Shown in pieces: positions 24,001 through 34,900 of a stretch of DNA of 64,000 nt (position 1 is the stretch's first letter; each line of letters starts with the position of its first letter). Below the pieces are notes generated by a model. It saw only the letters and a list, made by a program, of their open reading frames with translations. It was not told the origin of the DNA and made no database searches. Source of the DNA: Rhabditoides inermis (taxonomy: Eukaryota > Nematoda > Chromadorea > Rhabditida > Rhabditidae). The DNA lies in assembly GCA_963966185.1 (NCBI GenBank), contig CAWZYM010000149.1, positions 518,729-582,728 of the forward strand, given 5' to 3'. The position numbers were made by a program, and so were the translations under genes.

Positions 24001-27000
24001 TGTGGAAACGCTCGAGGAGCTTTCCGTTGTTGAAGTCAGTGAGGGTGTTGTGATTGAAGACGTTGTAGAGTCAGTCGTCGTTGATTGTGGGTTCGTTGTG
24101 GAGACGCTCGATGAGCTCTCTGTTGTAGAGGAAGACGGTGTCGTTGTTGTAGAATCAGTCGTCGTAGAATGTGGGTTCGTTGTGGAGACGCTCGATGAGC
24201 TCGCGGTTGTAGAAAAGGAAGGTGTAGTTGTTGTAGAATCGGTCGTTGTTGATTGAGGGTTTGTCGTGGAAACGCTCGATGAGCTCCCCGTTGTAGAAGT
24301 CAGTGAGCGTGTTGTGATTGGAGACATTGTAGAGTCAGTCGTCGTTGATTGAAGGTTTATTGTGGAGACGCTCGATGAGCTCTCAGTTGTAGAAAAGAAA
24401 GGTGTCGTTGTTGTAAAATCAGTCGTTGTTGTAAAATCAGTCGTCGTTGATTGAGGGTTCGTTGTGGTGACGCTCGATGAGCTCTCTGTTGTAGAGGAGG
24501 AAGGACTCAATGTTGTAGAGTCATTTGTCGTTGATTGCGGATCCGTTGTGGCGACGCTCGATGAGCTCTCTGTTGTAGAGAAAGAAGGTATCGTTGTTGT
24601 AGAATCAGTCTTTGTTGATTGAGGACTTGTCGTGGAAACGCTCGATGAGCTCTTCGTTGTGGAAGTCAGTGAGGGTGTTGTAATTGAAGAAGTTGTAGAA
24701 TCAATCGTCGTTGATTGTGGGTTCGTTGTGGAGACGCTCGATGAGCTCTCTGTTGTAGAGGAAGAAGGTGTCGGTGTTGTAGAGTCAGTCGTCGTTGATT
24801 GTGGGTTCGTTGTGGAAATGCTCGATGTTCTCTCCGTTGTAAAAGTCAGTGAAGCTGTTGTGATTGTAGAAGTTGTAGAGTCAGTTGGTGTTGATCGCGG
24901 GCTCGTCGTGGAGACGCTTGACGAGCTCTCTGTTTTAGAGGAAGAAAGTGTCGTTGTTGTAGAATCAGTCGTTGTTGATTGAGGGTTTGTTGTGGAAACG
25001 CTCGATGAGCTCTCAGTTGTAGAAGTCAGTGAGGGTGTTGTGATTGGAGAAGTTGTTGAGTCAGTTGGTGTTGATCGCGGGCTCGTCGTGGAGACGCTTG
25101 ACGAGCTCTCTGTTGTAGAGGAAGAAGGTGTCGTTGTTGTAGATTCAGTCGTTGCCGATTGAGAATTTGTCGTGGAAATGCTCGATGAGCTCTCCGTTGT
25201 AGAAGTCAGTGAAGCTGTTGTGATTGTAGAAGTTGTAGAGTCAGTTGGTGTTGATAGCGGGCTCGTCGTGGAGACGCTTGACGAGCTCTCTCGGGTAGAG
25301 GAAGACGGTGTCGTTGTTGTAGAATCAGTCGTTCTTGATTGAGAGTTTGTTATGGAAACGCTCGATGAGCTCTCCGTTGTAGAAGTCAGTGAAGGAGTTG
25401 TGATTGAAGACGTTGTAGAATCAGTCGTCGTTGAATGTGGGTTCGTTAGAGAGACGCTCGATGAGCTCGCGGTTGTAGAAAAGGAAGGTGTTGTTGTTGT
25501 AGAATCAGTCGTTGTTGATTGAGGATTTGTCGTGGAAACGCTCGATGAGCTCCCCGTTGTAGAAGTCAGTGAGGTTGTTGTGATTGGAGACATTGTAGAG
25601 TCAGTCGTCGTTGATTGAAGATTTGTTGTGGAGACGGTCGATGAGCTCTCAGTTGTAGAAAAGAAAGGTGTCGTTGTTGTAAAATCAGTCGTCGTTGATT
25701 GTGGGTTCGTTGTGAAAACGCTCGATGAGCTCTCCGTTGTAGAAGTCAGTGAAGGAGTTGTGATTGAAGACGTTGTAGAATCAGTCGTCGTTGAATGTGG
25801 GTTCGTTGTGGAGACGCTCGATGAGCTCGCGGTTGTAGAAAAGGAAGGTGTAGTTGTTGTAGAATCAGTCGTTGTTGATTGAGGGTTTGTCGTGGAAACG
25901 CTCGATGAGCTCCCCGTTGTAGAAGTCAGTGAGGGTGTTGTGATTGGAGACATTGTAGAATCAGTCGTCGTTGATTGCGGGCTTGTCGTGAAAACGCTCG
26001 AAAAGCTCTGCGTTGTAAAAAAGGAAGGTGTAGTTATTGTAGAATCAGTCGTTGTTGATTGAGGGTTTGCCGTGAAAACGCTCGATGAGCTTTTCGTTGT
26101 CGAAGTCAGTGAAGCTGTTGTGATTGTAGAAGTTGTGGAGTCAGTTGGTGTTGATCGCGGGCTCGTCGTGGAGACGCTTGACGAGCTCTCTGTTGTAGAG
26201 GAAGAAGGTGTCGTTGTTGTAGATTCAGTCGTTGTTGATTGAGAACTTGTCGTGGAAATGCTCGATGAGCTCTCCGTTGTAGAAGTCAGTGAAGCTGTTG
26301 TGATTGTAGAAGTTGTCGAGTCAGTTGGTGTTGATAGCGGGCTCGTCGTGGAGACGCTTGACGAGTTCTCTGTTGTAGAGGAAAACGGTGTCGTTGTTGT
26401 AGAATCAGTCGTTGTTGATTGAGGGTTTGTTGTGGAAACGCTCGATGAGCTCTCTGTTGTAGAAGTCAGTGAAGAAGTTGTGATTGAAGACGTTGTAGAA
26501 TCAGTCGTCGTTGAATGTGAGTTCGTTGTGGAGACGCTCGATGAGCTCGCGGTTGTATAAAAGGAAGGTGTCGTTGTTGTAAAATCAGTCGTCGTTGATT
26601 GAGGGTTCGTTGTGGAGACGCTCGATGAGCTCTCGGTTGTTGAGGAGGAAGGATTCAATGTTGTAGAGTCATTCGTCGTTGATTGCGGATCCGTTGTGGC
26701 GACGCTCGATGAGCTCTCTGTTGTAGAGGAAGAAGGTATCGTTGTTGTAGAATCAGTCGTTGTTGACTGAGGACTTGTCGTGGAAACGCTCGATGAGCTA
26801 TCCGTTGTGGAAGTCAGTAAGGGTGTTGTGATTGAAGAAAATGTAGAATCAATCGTCGTTGATTGTGGGTTCGTTGTGGAGACGGTCGATGAGCTCTCTG
26901 TTGTAAAGGAAGAAGGTGTCGGTGTTGTAGAGTCAGTCGTTGTTGATTGTGGGTTCGTTGTGGAAATGCTCGATGATCTCTCCGTTGTAAAAGTCAGTGA

Positions 27001-30000
27001 AGCTGTTGTGATTGTAGAAGTTGTAGAGTCAGTTGGTGTTGATCGCGAGCTCGTCGTGGAGACGCTTGACGAGCTCTCTGTTGTAGAGGAAAAAGGTGTC
27101 GTTGTTGTAGAATCAGTCGTTGTTGATTGAGGGTTTGTTGTGGAAACGCTCGATGAGCTCTCAGTTGTAGAAGTCAGTGAGGGTGTTGTGATCGGAGAAG
27201 TTGTTGAGTCAGTTGTTGTTGTTTGCAAACTCGTTGTGAAGACGGTTGATGAACTCTCCGTTGTAGAAGTCAGTGAAGCTGTTGTGATTGTAGAAGTTGT
27301 AGAGTCAGTTGGTGTTGATCGCGGGCTCGTCGTGGAGACGCTTGACGAGCTCTCTGTTGTAGAAGAAGAAGGTGTCGTTGTTGTAGATTCAGTCGTTGTT
27401 GATTGAGAATTTGTCGTGGAAATGCTCGATGAGCTCTCCGTTGTAGAAGTCAGTGAAGGAGTTGTGATTGATGACGTTGTAGAATCAGTCGTCGTTGAAT
27501 GTGGGTTCGTTGTGGAGACGCTCGATGAGCTCGCGGTTGTAGAGGAGGAAGGTGTCGTTGTTGTAGATCCAGTCGTTGTTGATTGAGAATTTGTCGTGGA
27601 AATGCTCGATGAGCTCCCCGTTGTAGAAGTCAGTGAGGGTGTTGTGATTGGAGACATTGTAGAATCAGTCGTCGTTGATTGCGGGCTTGTCGTGAAAACG
27701 CTCGATAAGCTCTGCGTTGTAGAAAAGGAAGGTGTAGTTATTGTAGAATCAGTCGTTGTTGATTGAGGGTTTGCCGTGAAAACGCTCGATGAGCTCTCCG
27801 TTGTAGAAGCCAGTGAGGGTGTTGTGATTGAAGACGTTGTAGAGTCAGTCGTCGTTGATTGAGCGTTTGTTGTGGAGACGCTCGATGAGCTCTCAGTTGT
27901 AAAAAAGGAAGGTGTCGTTGTTGTAGAATCAGTCGTCGTTAATTGTGGGTTCGTTGTGGAAACGCTCGAGGAGCTTTCTGTTGTTGAAGTCAGTGAGGGT
28001 GTTGTGATTGAAGACGTTGTAGAGTCAGTCGTCGTTGATTGTGGGTTCGTTGTGGAGACGCTCGATGAGCTCTCTGTTGTAGAGGAAGACGGTGTCGTTG
28101 TTGTAGAATCAGTCGTCGTAGAATGTGGGTTCGTTGTAGAGACGCTCGATGAGCTCGCGGTTGTAGAAAAGGAAGGTGTAGTTGTTGTAGAATCGGTCGT
28201 TGTTGATTGAGGGTTTGTCGTGGAAACGGTCGATGAGCTCCCCGTTGTAGAAGTCAGTGAGCGTGTTGTGATTGGAGACATTGTAGAGTCAGTCGTCGTT
28301 GATTGAAGGTTTATTGTGGAGACGCTCGATGAGCTCTCAGTTGTAGAAAAGAAAGGTGTCGTTGTTGTAGAATCAGTCGTTGTTGTAAAATCAGTCGTCG
28401 TTGATTGAGGGTTCGTTGTGGAGACGCTCGATGAGCTCTCTGTTGTAGAGGAGGAAGGACTCAATGTTGTAGAGTCATTTGTCGTTGATTGCGGATCCGT
28501 TGTGGCGACGCTCGATGAGCTCTCTGTTGTAGAGAAAGAAGGTATCGTTGTTGTAGAATCAGTCTTTGTTGATTGAGGACTTGTCGTGGAAACGCTCGAT
28601 GAGCTATCCGTTGTGGAAGTCAGTGAGGGTGTTGTAATTGAAGAAGTTGTAGAATCAATCGTCGTTGATTGTGGGTTCGTTGTGGAGACGCTCGATGAGC
28701 TCTCTGTTGTAGAGGAAGAAGGTGTCGGTGTTGTAGAGTCAGTCGTCGTTGATTGTGGGTTCGTTGTGGGAATGCTCGATGATCTCTCCGTTGTAAAAGT
28801 CAGTGAAGCTGTTGTGATTGTAGAAGTTGTAGAGTCAGTTGGTGTTGATCGCGGGCTCATCGTGGAGACGCTTGACGAGCTCTCTGTTTTAGAGGAAGAA
28901 AGTGTCGTTGTTGTAGAATCAGTCGTTGTTGATTGAGGGTTTGTTGTGGAAACGCTCGATGAGCTCTCAGTTGTAGAAGTCAGTGAGGGTGTTGTGATTG
29001 GAGAAGTTGTTGAGTCAGTTGTTGTTGATTGCGAACTCGTTGTGAAGACGGTTGATGAGCTCTCCGTTGTAGGAGTCAGTGAAGCTGTTGTGATTGTAGA
29101 AGTTGTAGAGTCAGTTGGTGTTGATCGCGGGCTCGTCGTGGAGACGCTTGACGAGCTCTCTGTTGTAGAGGAAGAAGGTGTCGTTGTTGTAGATTCAGTC
29201 GTTGTTGATTGAGAATTTGTCGTGGAAATGCTCGATGAGCTCTCCGTTGTAGAAGTAAGTGAAGCTGTTGTGATTGTAGAAGTTGTAGAATCAGTCGTCG
29301 TTGAATGTGGGTTCGTTAGAGAGACGCTCGATGAGCTCGCGGTTGTAGAAAAGGAAGGTGTTGTTGTTGTAGAATCAGTCGTTGTTGACTGAGGGTTTGT
29401 CGTGGAAACGCTCGATGAGCTCTCCGTTGTAGAAGTCAGTGAAGGAGTTGTTATTGAAGACGTTGTAGAGTCAGTCGTCGTTGAGTGTGGGTTCGTTGTG
29501 GAGACGCTCGATGAGCTCGCGGTTTTAGAAAAGGAAGGTGTAGTTGTTGTAGAATCAGTCGTTGTTGATTGAGGGTTTGTCGTGAAAACGCTCGATGAGC
29601 TCTCCGTTGTAGATGCCAGTGAGGGTGTTGTGATTGAAGACGTTGTAGAGTCAGTCGTCGTTGATTGAGCGTTTGTTGTGGAGACGCTCGATGAGCTCTC
29701 AGAAGTAGAAAAGGAAGGTGTCGTTGTTGTAGAATCAGTCGTCGTTGTTTGTGGGTTCGTTGTGGAAATGCTCGATGAGCTCTCCGTTGAAGAAGTCAGT
29801 GAAGCTGTTGTGATTAGAGACGTTGTAGAGTCAGTCGTCGTTGATTGAGGGTTTGTTGTGAAGACGCTCGATGAGCTTTCAGTTGTAGAAAAGGAAGGTG
29901 TCGTTGTTGTAGAATCAGTCGTTGTTGATTGAGGGTTTGTCGTGGAAACGCTCGATGAGCTCTCCGTTGTAGAAGTCAGTGAAGGTGTTGTGATTAGAGA

Positions 30001-31849
30001 CGTTGTAGAGTCAGTCGTCGTTGATTGAGGGTTTGTTGTGGACACGCTCGATGAGCTCTCAGTTGTAGAAAAGGAAGGTGTCGTTGTTGTAGAATCAGTC
30101 GTTGTTGATTGAGGGTTTGTCGTGGAAACGCTCGATGAGCTCTCCGTTGTAGAAGTCAGTGAAGGAGTTGTTATTGAAGACGTTGTAGAGTCAGTCGTCG
30201 TTGAGTGTGGGTTCGTTGTGAAGACGCTCGATGAGCTCGCGGTTTTAAAAAAGGAAGGTGTAGTTGTTGTAGAATCAGTCGTTGTTGATTGAGGGTTTGT
30301 CGTGAAAACGGTCGATGAGCTCTCCGTTGTAGATGCCAGTGAGGGTGTTGTGATTGAAGACGTTGTAGAGTCAGTCGTCGTTGATTGAGCGTTTGTTGTG
30401 GAGACGCTCGATGAGCTCTCAGAAGTAGAAAAGGAAGGTGTCGTTGTTGTAGAATCAGTCGTCGTTGTTTGTGGGTTCGTTGTGGAAATGCTCGATGAGC
30501 TCTCCGTTGAAGAAGTCAGTGAAGCTGTTGTGATTGTAGAAGTTCTAGAGTCAGTTGGTGTTGATCGCGGGCTCGTCGTGGAGACGCTCGATGAGCTCGC
30601 GGTTGTAGAAAAGAAAGGTGTAGTTGTTGTAGAATCAGTCGTTGTTGATTGAGGGTTTGTCGTGGGAACGCTCGATGAGTTCTCTGTTGTAGAAGTCAGT
30701 GAGGGTGTTGTGATTGGAGACGTTGTAGAGTCAGTCGTCGTTGATTGAGGGTTAGTTGTGGAGACGCTCGATGAGCTCTCAGTTGTAGAAAAGGAAGGTG
30801 TCGTTGTTGTAGAATCAGTCGTCGTTGATTGTGGGTTCGTTGTGAAGACGCTCGATGAGCTCTGCGTTGTAGAAAAGGAAGGTTTCGTTGTTGTAGAATC
30901 AGTCGTCGTTGATCGCGGGCGCGTCGTGAAAACGCTCGATGAGCTCTCCGTTGTAGAAGTCAGTGAGGCTGTTGTGATTGGAGAAGTTGTAGAATCAATT
31001 GTCGTTGATTGTGGGTTCGTTGTGGAGGCGCTCGATGAGCTATCTGTTGTAAAGGAGGAAGATGTAATTGTTGTAAAATCAGTCGTTGTTGATTGAGGGT
31101 TTGTTGTGGAAACGCTCGAGGAGCTTCCCGTTGTAAAAGTCAGTGAGGGAGTTGTGATTGAAGACGTTGTAAAGTCAGTCTTTGTTGAATGTGGGTTCGT
31201 TGTAAAAACGCTCGATGAGCTATCTGTTGTAAAGGAGGAAGATGTAATTGTTGTAGAATCAGTCGTTGTTGATTGAGGGTTTGTTGTGGAAACGCTCGAG
31301 GAGCTTCCCGTTGTAAAAGTCAGTGAGGGAGTTGTGATTGAAGACGTTGTAGAATCAATTGTTGTTGATCGCGGGCTCGTCGTGGAGACGTTTGACGAGC
31401 TCTCTGTTGTAGAGGAAGAAGGTGTTGTTGTGGTAGAATCAGTCGTTGTTGATTGAGGGTTTGTCATGGAAACGCTCGATGAGCTCTCCGTTGTAGAAGT
31501 CAGTGAGTCTGTTGTTATTAGAGAAGTTGTAGAGTCAGTCGTCGTTGATTGTGGGTTCGTTGTGGAGACGCTCGATGAGCTCTCCGTTGTAGAAGTCAGT
31601 GAAGCTTTTGTAACTGTAGAAGTTGTAGAGTCAGTTGTTGTTGATCGCGGGCTCGTCGTGGAGACGCTTAATGAGCTTTCTGTTGTAGAGGAGGAAGGTA
31701 TCGTTGTTGTAGAATTGGTCGTCGTTGATTGAGGGCTCGTCGTGGAAACGCTTGTTGAGCTCTTTGTTGTAGAAAAGGAAGGAGTCCTTGTTGTAGAGTC
31801 AGTCGTTGTTAATTGAGAGCTTGTCGATACGCTCGAGGAACGGTCGTCC
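1..31849 (-). CDS. Giant mucin-like gene, exon C (partial, runs off left edge; frameshift cluster inside)
   Basis: From the acceptor at 31850 the frame reads RDDRSSSVSTSSQ and then Ser/Thr repeats. It stays open to about 19.9 kb (about 3,980 codons). Nine single-base indels between 19.9 and 17.8 kb interrupt it; correcting them restores the frame that is then open to position 1. Order of domains from the N-terminal side: alternating 28- and 32-residue units (31.8-13.5 kb), a Lys-rich linker (about 13.5-13.26 kb), then about 260 copies of the 17-residue unit TTDEVTTASTSTPSITT to the edge. I checked the variant 51-bp units and found no stop in this register. The C-terminus is outside the window. 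Together with exons A and B this gives about 18,000 residues. Role: probably an O-glycosylated extracellular polymer, by composition. The indel patch may be a sequence error or local decay. Confidence 0.7.
721..2352. repeat. 816-bp (16-unit) tandem duplication in the 51-bp array
   Basis: The block 721-1536 is followed at once by a near-identical block 1537-2352. Shared marker units include GAAGTTGTGAATG at 745 and 1561 and TGTTGTCGTCAG at 1381 and 2197. A third relative lies near 8.2-9.05 kb. Confidence 0.75.
2350..5000. repeat. 1,326-bp (26-unit) duplication in the 51-bp array
   Basis: The rare unit with CAGTTGTCCTGG occurs near 2460 and 3786. The units after each, including the TTCTTCCGTT and GTCGTAATGATGG variants, follow in the same order at an offset of 1,326 bp. 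Edges are approximate. A further shorter repetition is at 4.9-5.5 kb. Confidence 0.7.
13263..13480 (-). other. Lys-rich linker between two repeat arrays of exon C
   Basis: Non-repetitive coding segment. In the minus frame it reads through TPTVKTKKPPKTKKTTK and then TTTSTAKTTTSPLKSTT before the first 17-residue unit. It is the only strongly basic stretch I see in the giant protein, and it joins the 28/32-residue array to the 51-bp array. It contains no stop. Two Phe and several Lys stand out in a protein otherwise nearly free of them. Function unknown. Confidence 0.7.
15028..18415. repeat. 1.54-kb segmental duplication, offset 1,848 bp
   Basis: 15028-16568 and 16876-18415 are almost the same sequence, including rare variants such as GCTGTTGTGTTTGTAG and GACCTTGTAGAGTC. 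The right copy carries two single-base indels (near 17821 and 17921) that the left copy lacks. Confidence 0.75.
17821..19897 (-). other. Cluster of nine single-base indels in the mucin frame
   Basis: Compared with neighbouring units, one base is missing near 19895, 19794, 19722, 19084, 18971, 18852, 18611 and 17821, and one extra A is at 17921. The first seven deletions move the reading register by seven bases (net one). That is exactly the difference between the frame of 31.8-19.9 kb and that of 18.5-1 kb. The last two events cancel. Outside this 2.1 kb the frame is unbroken for tens of kilobases. Confidence 0.8.
22400..29000. repeat. Approximately 2.6-kb duplicated block in exon C (offset 3,690-3,954 bp)
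   Basis: 22.4-25.0 kb reappears at 26.1-29.0 kb. The offset is 3,690 near 22.5 kb and 3,954 near 23.9 kb, so whole units were gained or lost between copies. The parts near 23.9-24.3 and 27.9-28.2 kb are virtually identical. Confidence 0.7.
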
Positions 31850-31950
31850 CTGAAAGTTCTTTTTTATTTCAATTAATTAATAACTTAAACAATACACTTA
31901 TCGTAAATACATTTCAATATTTTATCATATGTAAAGGTGACTAGAAATAC
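31850..31950 (-). other. Intron between exons B and C (101 nt)
   Basis: Minus strand: donor CCG|GTATTT and acceptor AACTTTCAG|GG, a good nematode-type 3' splice site preceded by an AT-rich tract. It splits Arg as CG|G. The start (GTATTTCTAGTCA) and the ATGATAAAA motif inside match the exon A/B intron, which points to duplication of exon plus intron. Confidence 0.8.
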
Positions 31951-34900
31951 CGGGTCGTCGGTTCAACTGTAGGACGATTGATGGGAAGTATAGTCGTAGA
32001 TGATAATATTATTGTTGACTGAACAGAGTCAATCGTCGTTGATTGAGAGCTCGGTGTGAAAACGCTCGATGAGCTCTCTTTTGTAGAGGAGGCAGGTATC
32101 GTTGTTGTAGAGACAGTCGTTGACTGAGGGTTTGTCGTGGAAACGCTTGATGAGCTCTCCGTTGTAGAAGTCAGTGAGGCTGTTGTGAGTGGAAAAGTTG
32201 TAGAGTCAGTCGTCGTTGATTGCGAGATTGTTGTGGAGACGCTCGATGAGCTCTCTTTTGTAGAGGAGGCAGGTATCGTTGTTGTAGACACAGTCGTTGA
32301 CTGAGGGTTTGTCGTGGAAACGCTTGATGAGCTCTCCGTTGTAGAAGTCAGTGAGGCTGTTGTGAGTGGAAAAGTTGTAGAGTCAGTCGTCGTTGATTGC
32401 GAGATCGTTGTGGAGACGCTCGATGAGCTCTCTTTTGTAGAGGAGGCAGGTATCGTTGTTGTAGAGACAGTCGTTGACTGAGAACTTGTCGTGGAAACGG
32501 TTGATGAGCTCTCCTCTGTAGAAGTCAGTGAGGCTGTTGTGAGTGGAAAAGTTGTAAAGTCAGTCGTCGTTGATTGCGGATCCGTCGTGGAGACGCTCGA
32601 TGAGCTCTCTGTTGTAGAGAAGAAAGGTATGGTTGTTGTAGACTCAGTTGTTGTTGATTGAGGGTTTGTTGTGGAAACGCTCGATGAGCTCTCCATTGTA
32701 GAGGTAAGTGAGGCTGTTAACGGAGAAGTTGTAAAGTCAGTCGTCGTTGACTGCGGATCCGTTGTGGAGACGCTCGACGAGCTTTCTGTTGTAGAAGAGA
32801 AAGGTATCGATGTTGTAGAGTCAGTCGTCGTTGATTGCGGATCTGTTGTGGAGACGCTCGATGAGCTCTTTTTCGTAGAGGAGGAAGAAGTCGTTGTTGA
32901 TTGAGGGCTCGTCGTGGAAACGCTTGTTGAGCTCTCCGTTGTAGAAGTCAGTGAGGCTGTTGTGAGTGGAGAAGTTGTAGATTCAGTCGTCGTTGATTGC
33001 GGAACCGTTGTGGAAATGCTGGATGAGCTCTTTGATGTAGAGAAGAAAGGAGTCGTTGTTGATTCAGGGCTTGTCGTGGAAACGCTCGATGATTTCTCTG
33101 TTATAGAGGAGGAAGGTGTCGTTGTTATAAAGTCAATCGTCGTTGATTGTAGGTTTGTTGTGGAGACGCTCGATGAATTCTCCGTTGTAGAAAAGGAAGG
33201 TGTCGTTGTTGTAGAATCAGTGGTTGTTGATTGAGGGTTTGTTGTGGAAACGCTTGATGAGCTCTCCTCTGTAGAAGTCAGTGAGGCTGTTGTGATTGGA
33301 GAAGTAGTCGTCGTCGATTGCGGATCCGTTGTGGAGACGCTCGATGAGCTCTCTGTTGTAGAGAAGGAAGGTATGGTTGTTGTAGAGTCAGTTGTTGTTA
33401 ATTGAGGGTTTGTCGTGGAAACGCTTGATGAGCTCTCCGTTATAGAAGTCAGTGAGGCTGTTGTAATTGGAGAAATTGTAGAGTCAGTCGTCGTTGATTG
33501 AGGGCTCGTTGTGGAAACGCTTGTTAAGCTCTTTACTGTAGAGAAGAAAGATGTCGTTGTAGTAGAGTCAGTCTTCGTTGATTGCGGGATCGTTGTGGAA
33601 ACGCTGGATGAGCTCTCTGATGTAGAGGAGGAAGGAGTCGTTGTTGATTGAGTCGTGAAAACGCTTGTTGAGCTCTCTGTTGTAGAGGAGAAAGGTGTCG
33701 TTGTTGTAGAGTCAGTCTTCGTTGATTGCGGGATCATTGTGGAAACGCGGGATGAGCTCTCTGATGTAAAGGAGGAAAAAGTCGTTGTTGATTCAGGGCT
33801 TGTCGTGGAAACGCTTGATGAGCTCTCCGTTGTAGAAGTCAGTGAGGCTGTTGTGAGTGGAGAAGTTGTAGAGTCAGTCGTCGTTGATTGCGAGATCGTT
33901 GTGGAGACGCTCGATGAGCTCTCTTTTGTAGAGGAGGCAGGTATAGTTGTTGTAGAGAGAGTCGTTGACTGAGAACTTGTCGTGGAAACGGTTGATGAGC
34001 TCTCCTCTGTAGAAGTCAGTGAGGCTGTTGATATTGGAGAAGTTGTAAAGTCAGTTATCGTTGATTGCAAATCCGTTGTGGAGACGCTCGATGAGCTTTC
34101 TGTTGTAGAGGAGAAAGGTATCGTTGTTGTAGAGTCAGTTGTTGTTGATTGAGGGTTTGTTGTGGAAACGCTCGATGAGCTCTCCATTGTAGAGGTCAGT
34201 GAGGCTGTTGTGATTGGAGAAGTTGTAAAGTCAGTCGTCGTTGATTGCGGATTCGTTGTGAAGACGCTCGATGAGATCTCTGTTGTAGAGGAGGAAGGTA
34301 TCGATGTTGTAGAGTCAGTCGTCGTTGATTGCGGATTCGTTGTGGAGATGCTCGATGAGCTCTCTTTCGTAAAGGAGGCAGGTATCGTTGTTGTAGAGAC
34401 AGTCGTTGACTGAGGGTTTGTCGTGGAAACGCTTGATGAGCTCTTCTCTGTAGAAGTCAGTGAAGCTGTTGTGATTGGAGAAGTAGTCGTCGTCGATTGC
34501 GGATCCGTTGTGAAAACGCTCGATGAGATCTCTGTTGTAGAGGAGGAAGGTATCGATGTTGTAGAGTCAGTCGTCGTTGATTGCGGATTCGTTGTGGAGA
34601 TGCTCGATGAGCTCTCTGTTGTAGAGAAGGAAGGTATGGTTGTTGTAAAGTTAGTTGTTGTTAATTGAGGGTTTGTCGTGGAAACGCTTGATGAGCTCTC
34701 CGTTGTAGAAATCAGTGAGGCTGTTGTAATTGGAGAAGTTGTAGAGTCAGTCGTCGTTGATTGAGGGCTCGTCCTGGAAACGCTTGTTGAGCTCTCTACT
34801 GTAGAGGAGAAATGTGTCGTTGTAGTAGAGTCAGTCTTCGTTGGTTGCGGGATCGTTGTGGAAACGCTGGATGAGCTCTCTGATGTAGAGGAGGAAGGAG

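Larger units (their letters stand above)
13481..31830 (-). repeat. Alternating 84/96-bp coding repeat array (28- and 32-residue units)
   Basis: The units read SSSSVSTTNPQSTTTDS followed either by TTTTPSFSTTE (28 residues, 71% Ser+Thr by count) or TTSSITTPSLTSTTE (32 residues). They often alternate, giving a 180-bp super-period visible as sequence that realigns every three 60-base lines. About 200 units. Variants carry PRSTPTDS, PHSTTTDS or ITTASLTS. Confidence 0.88.
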
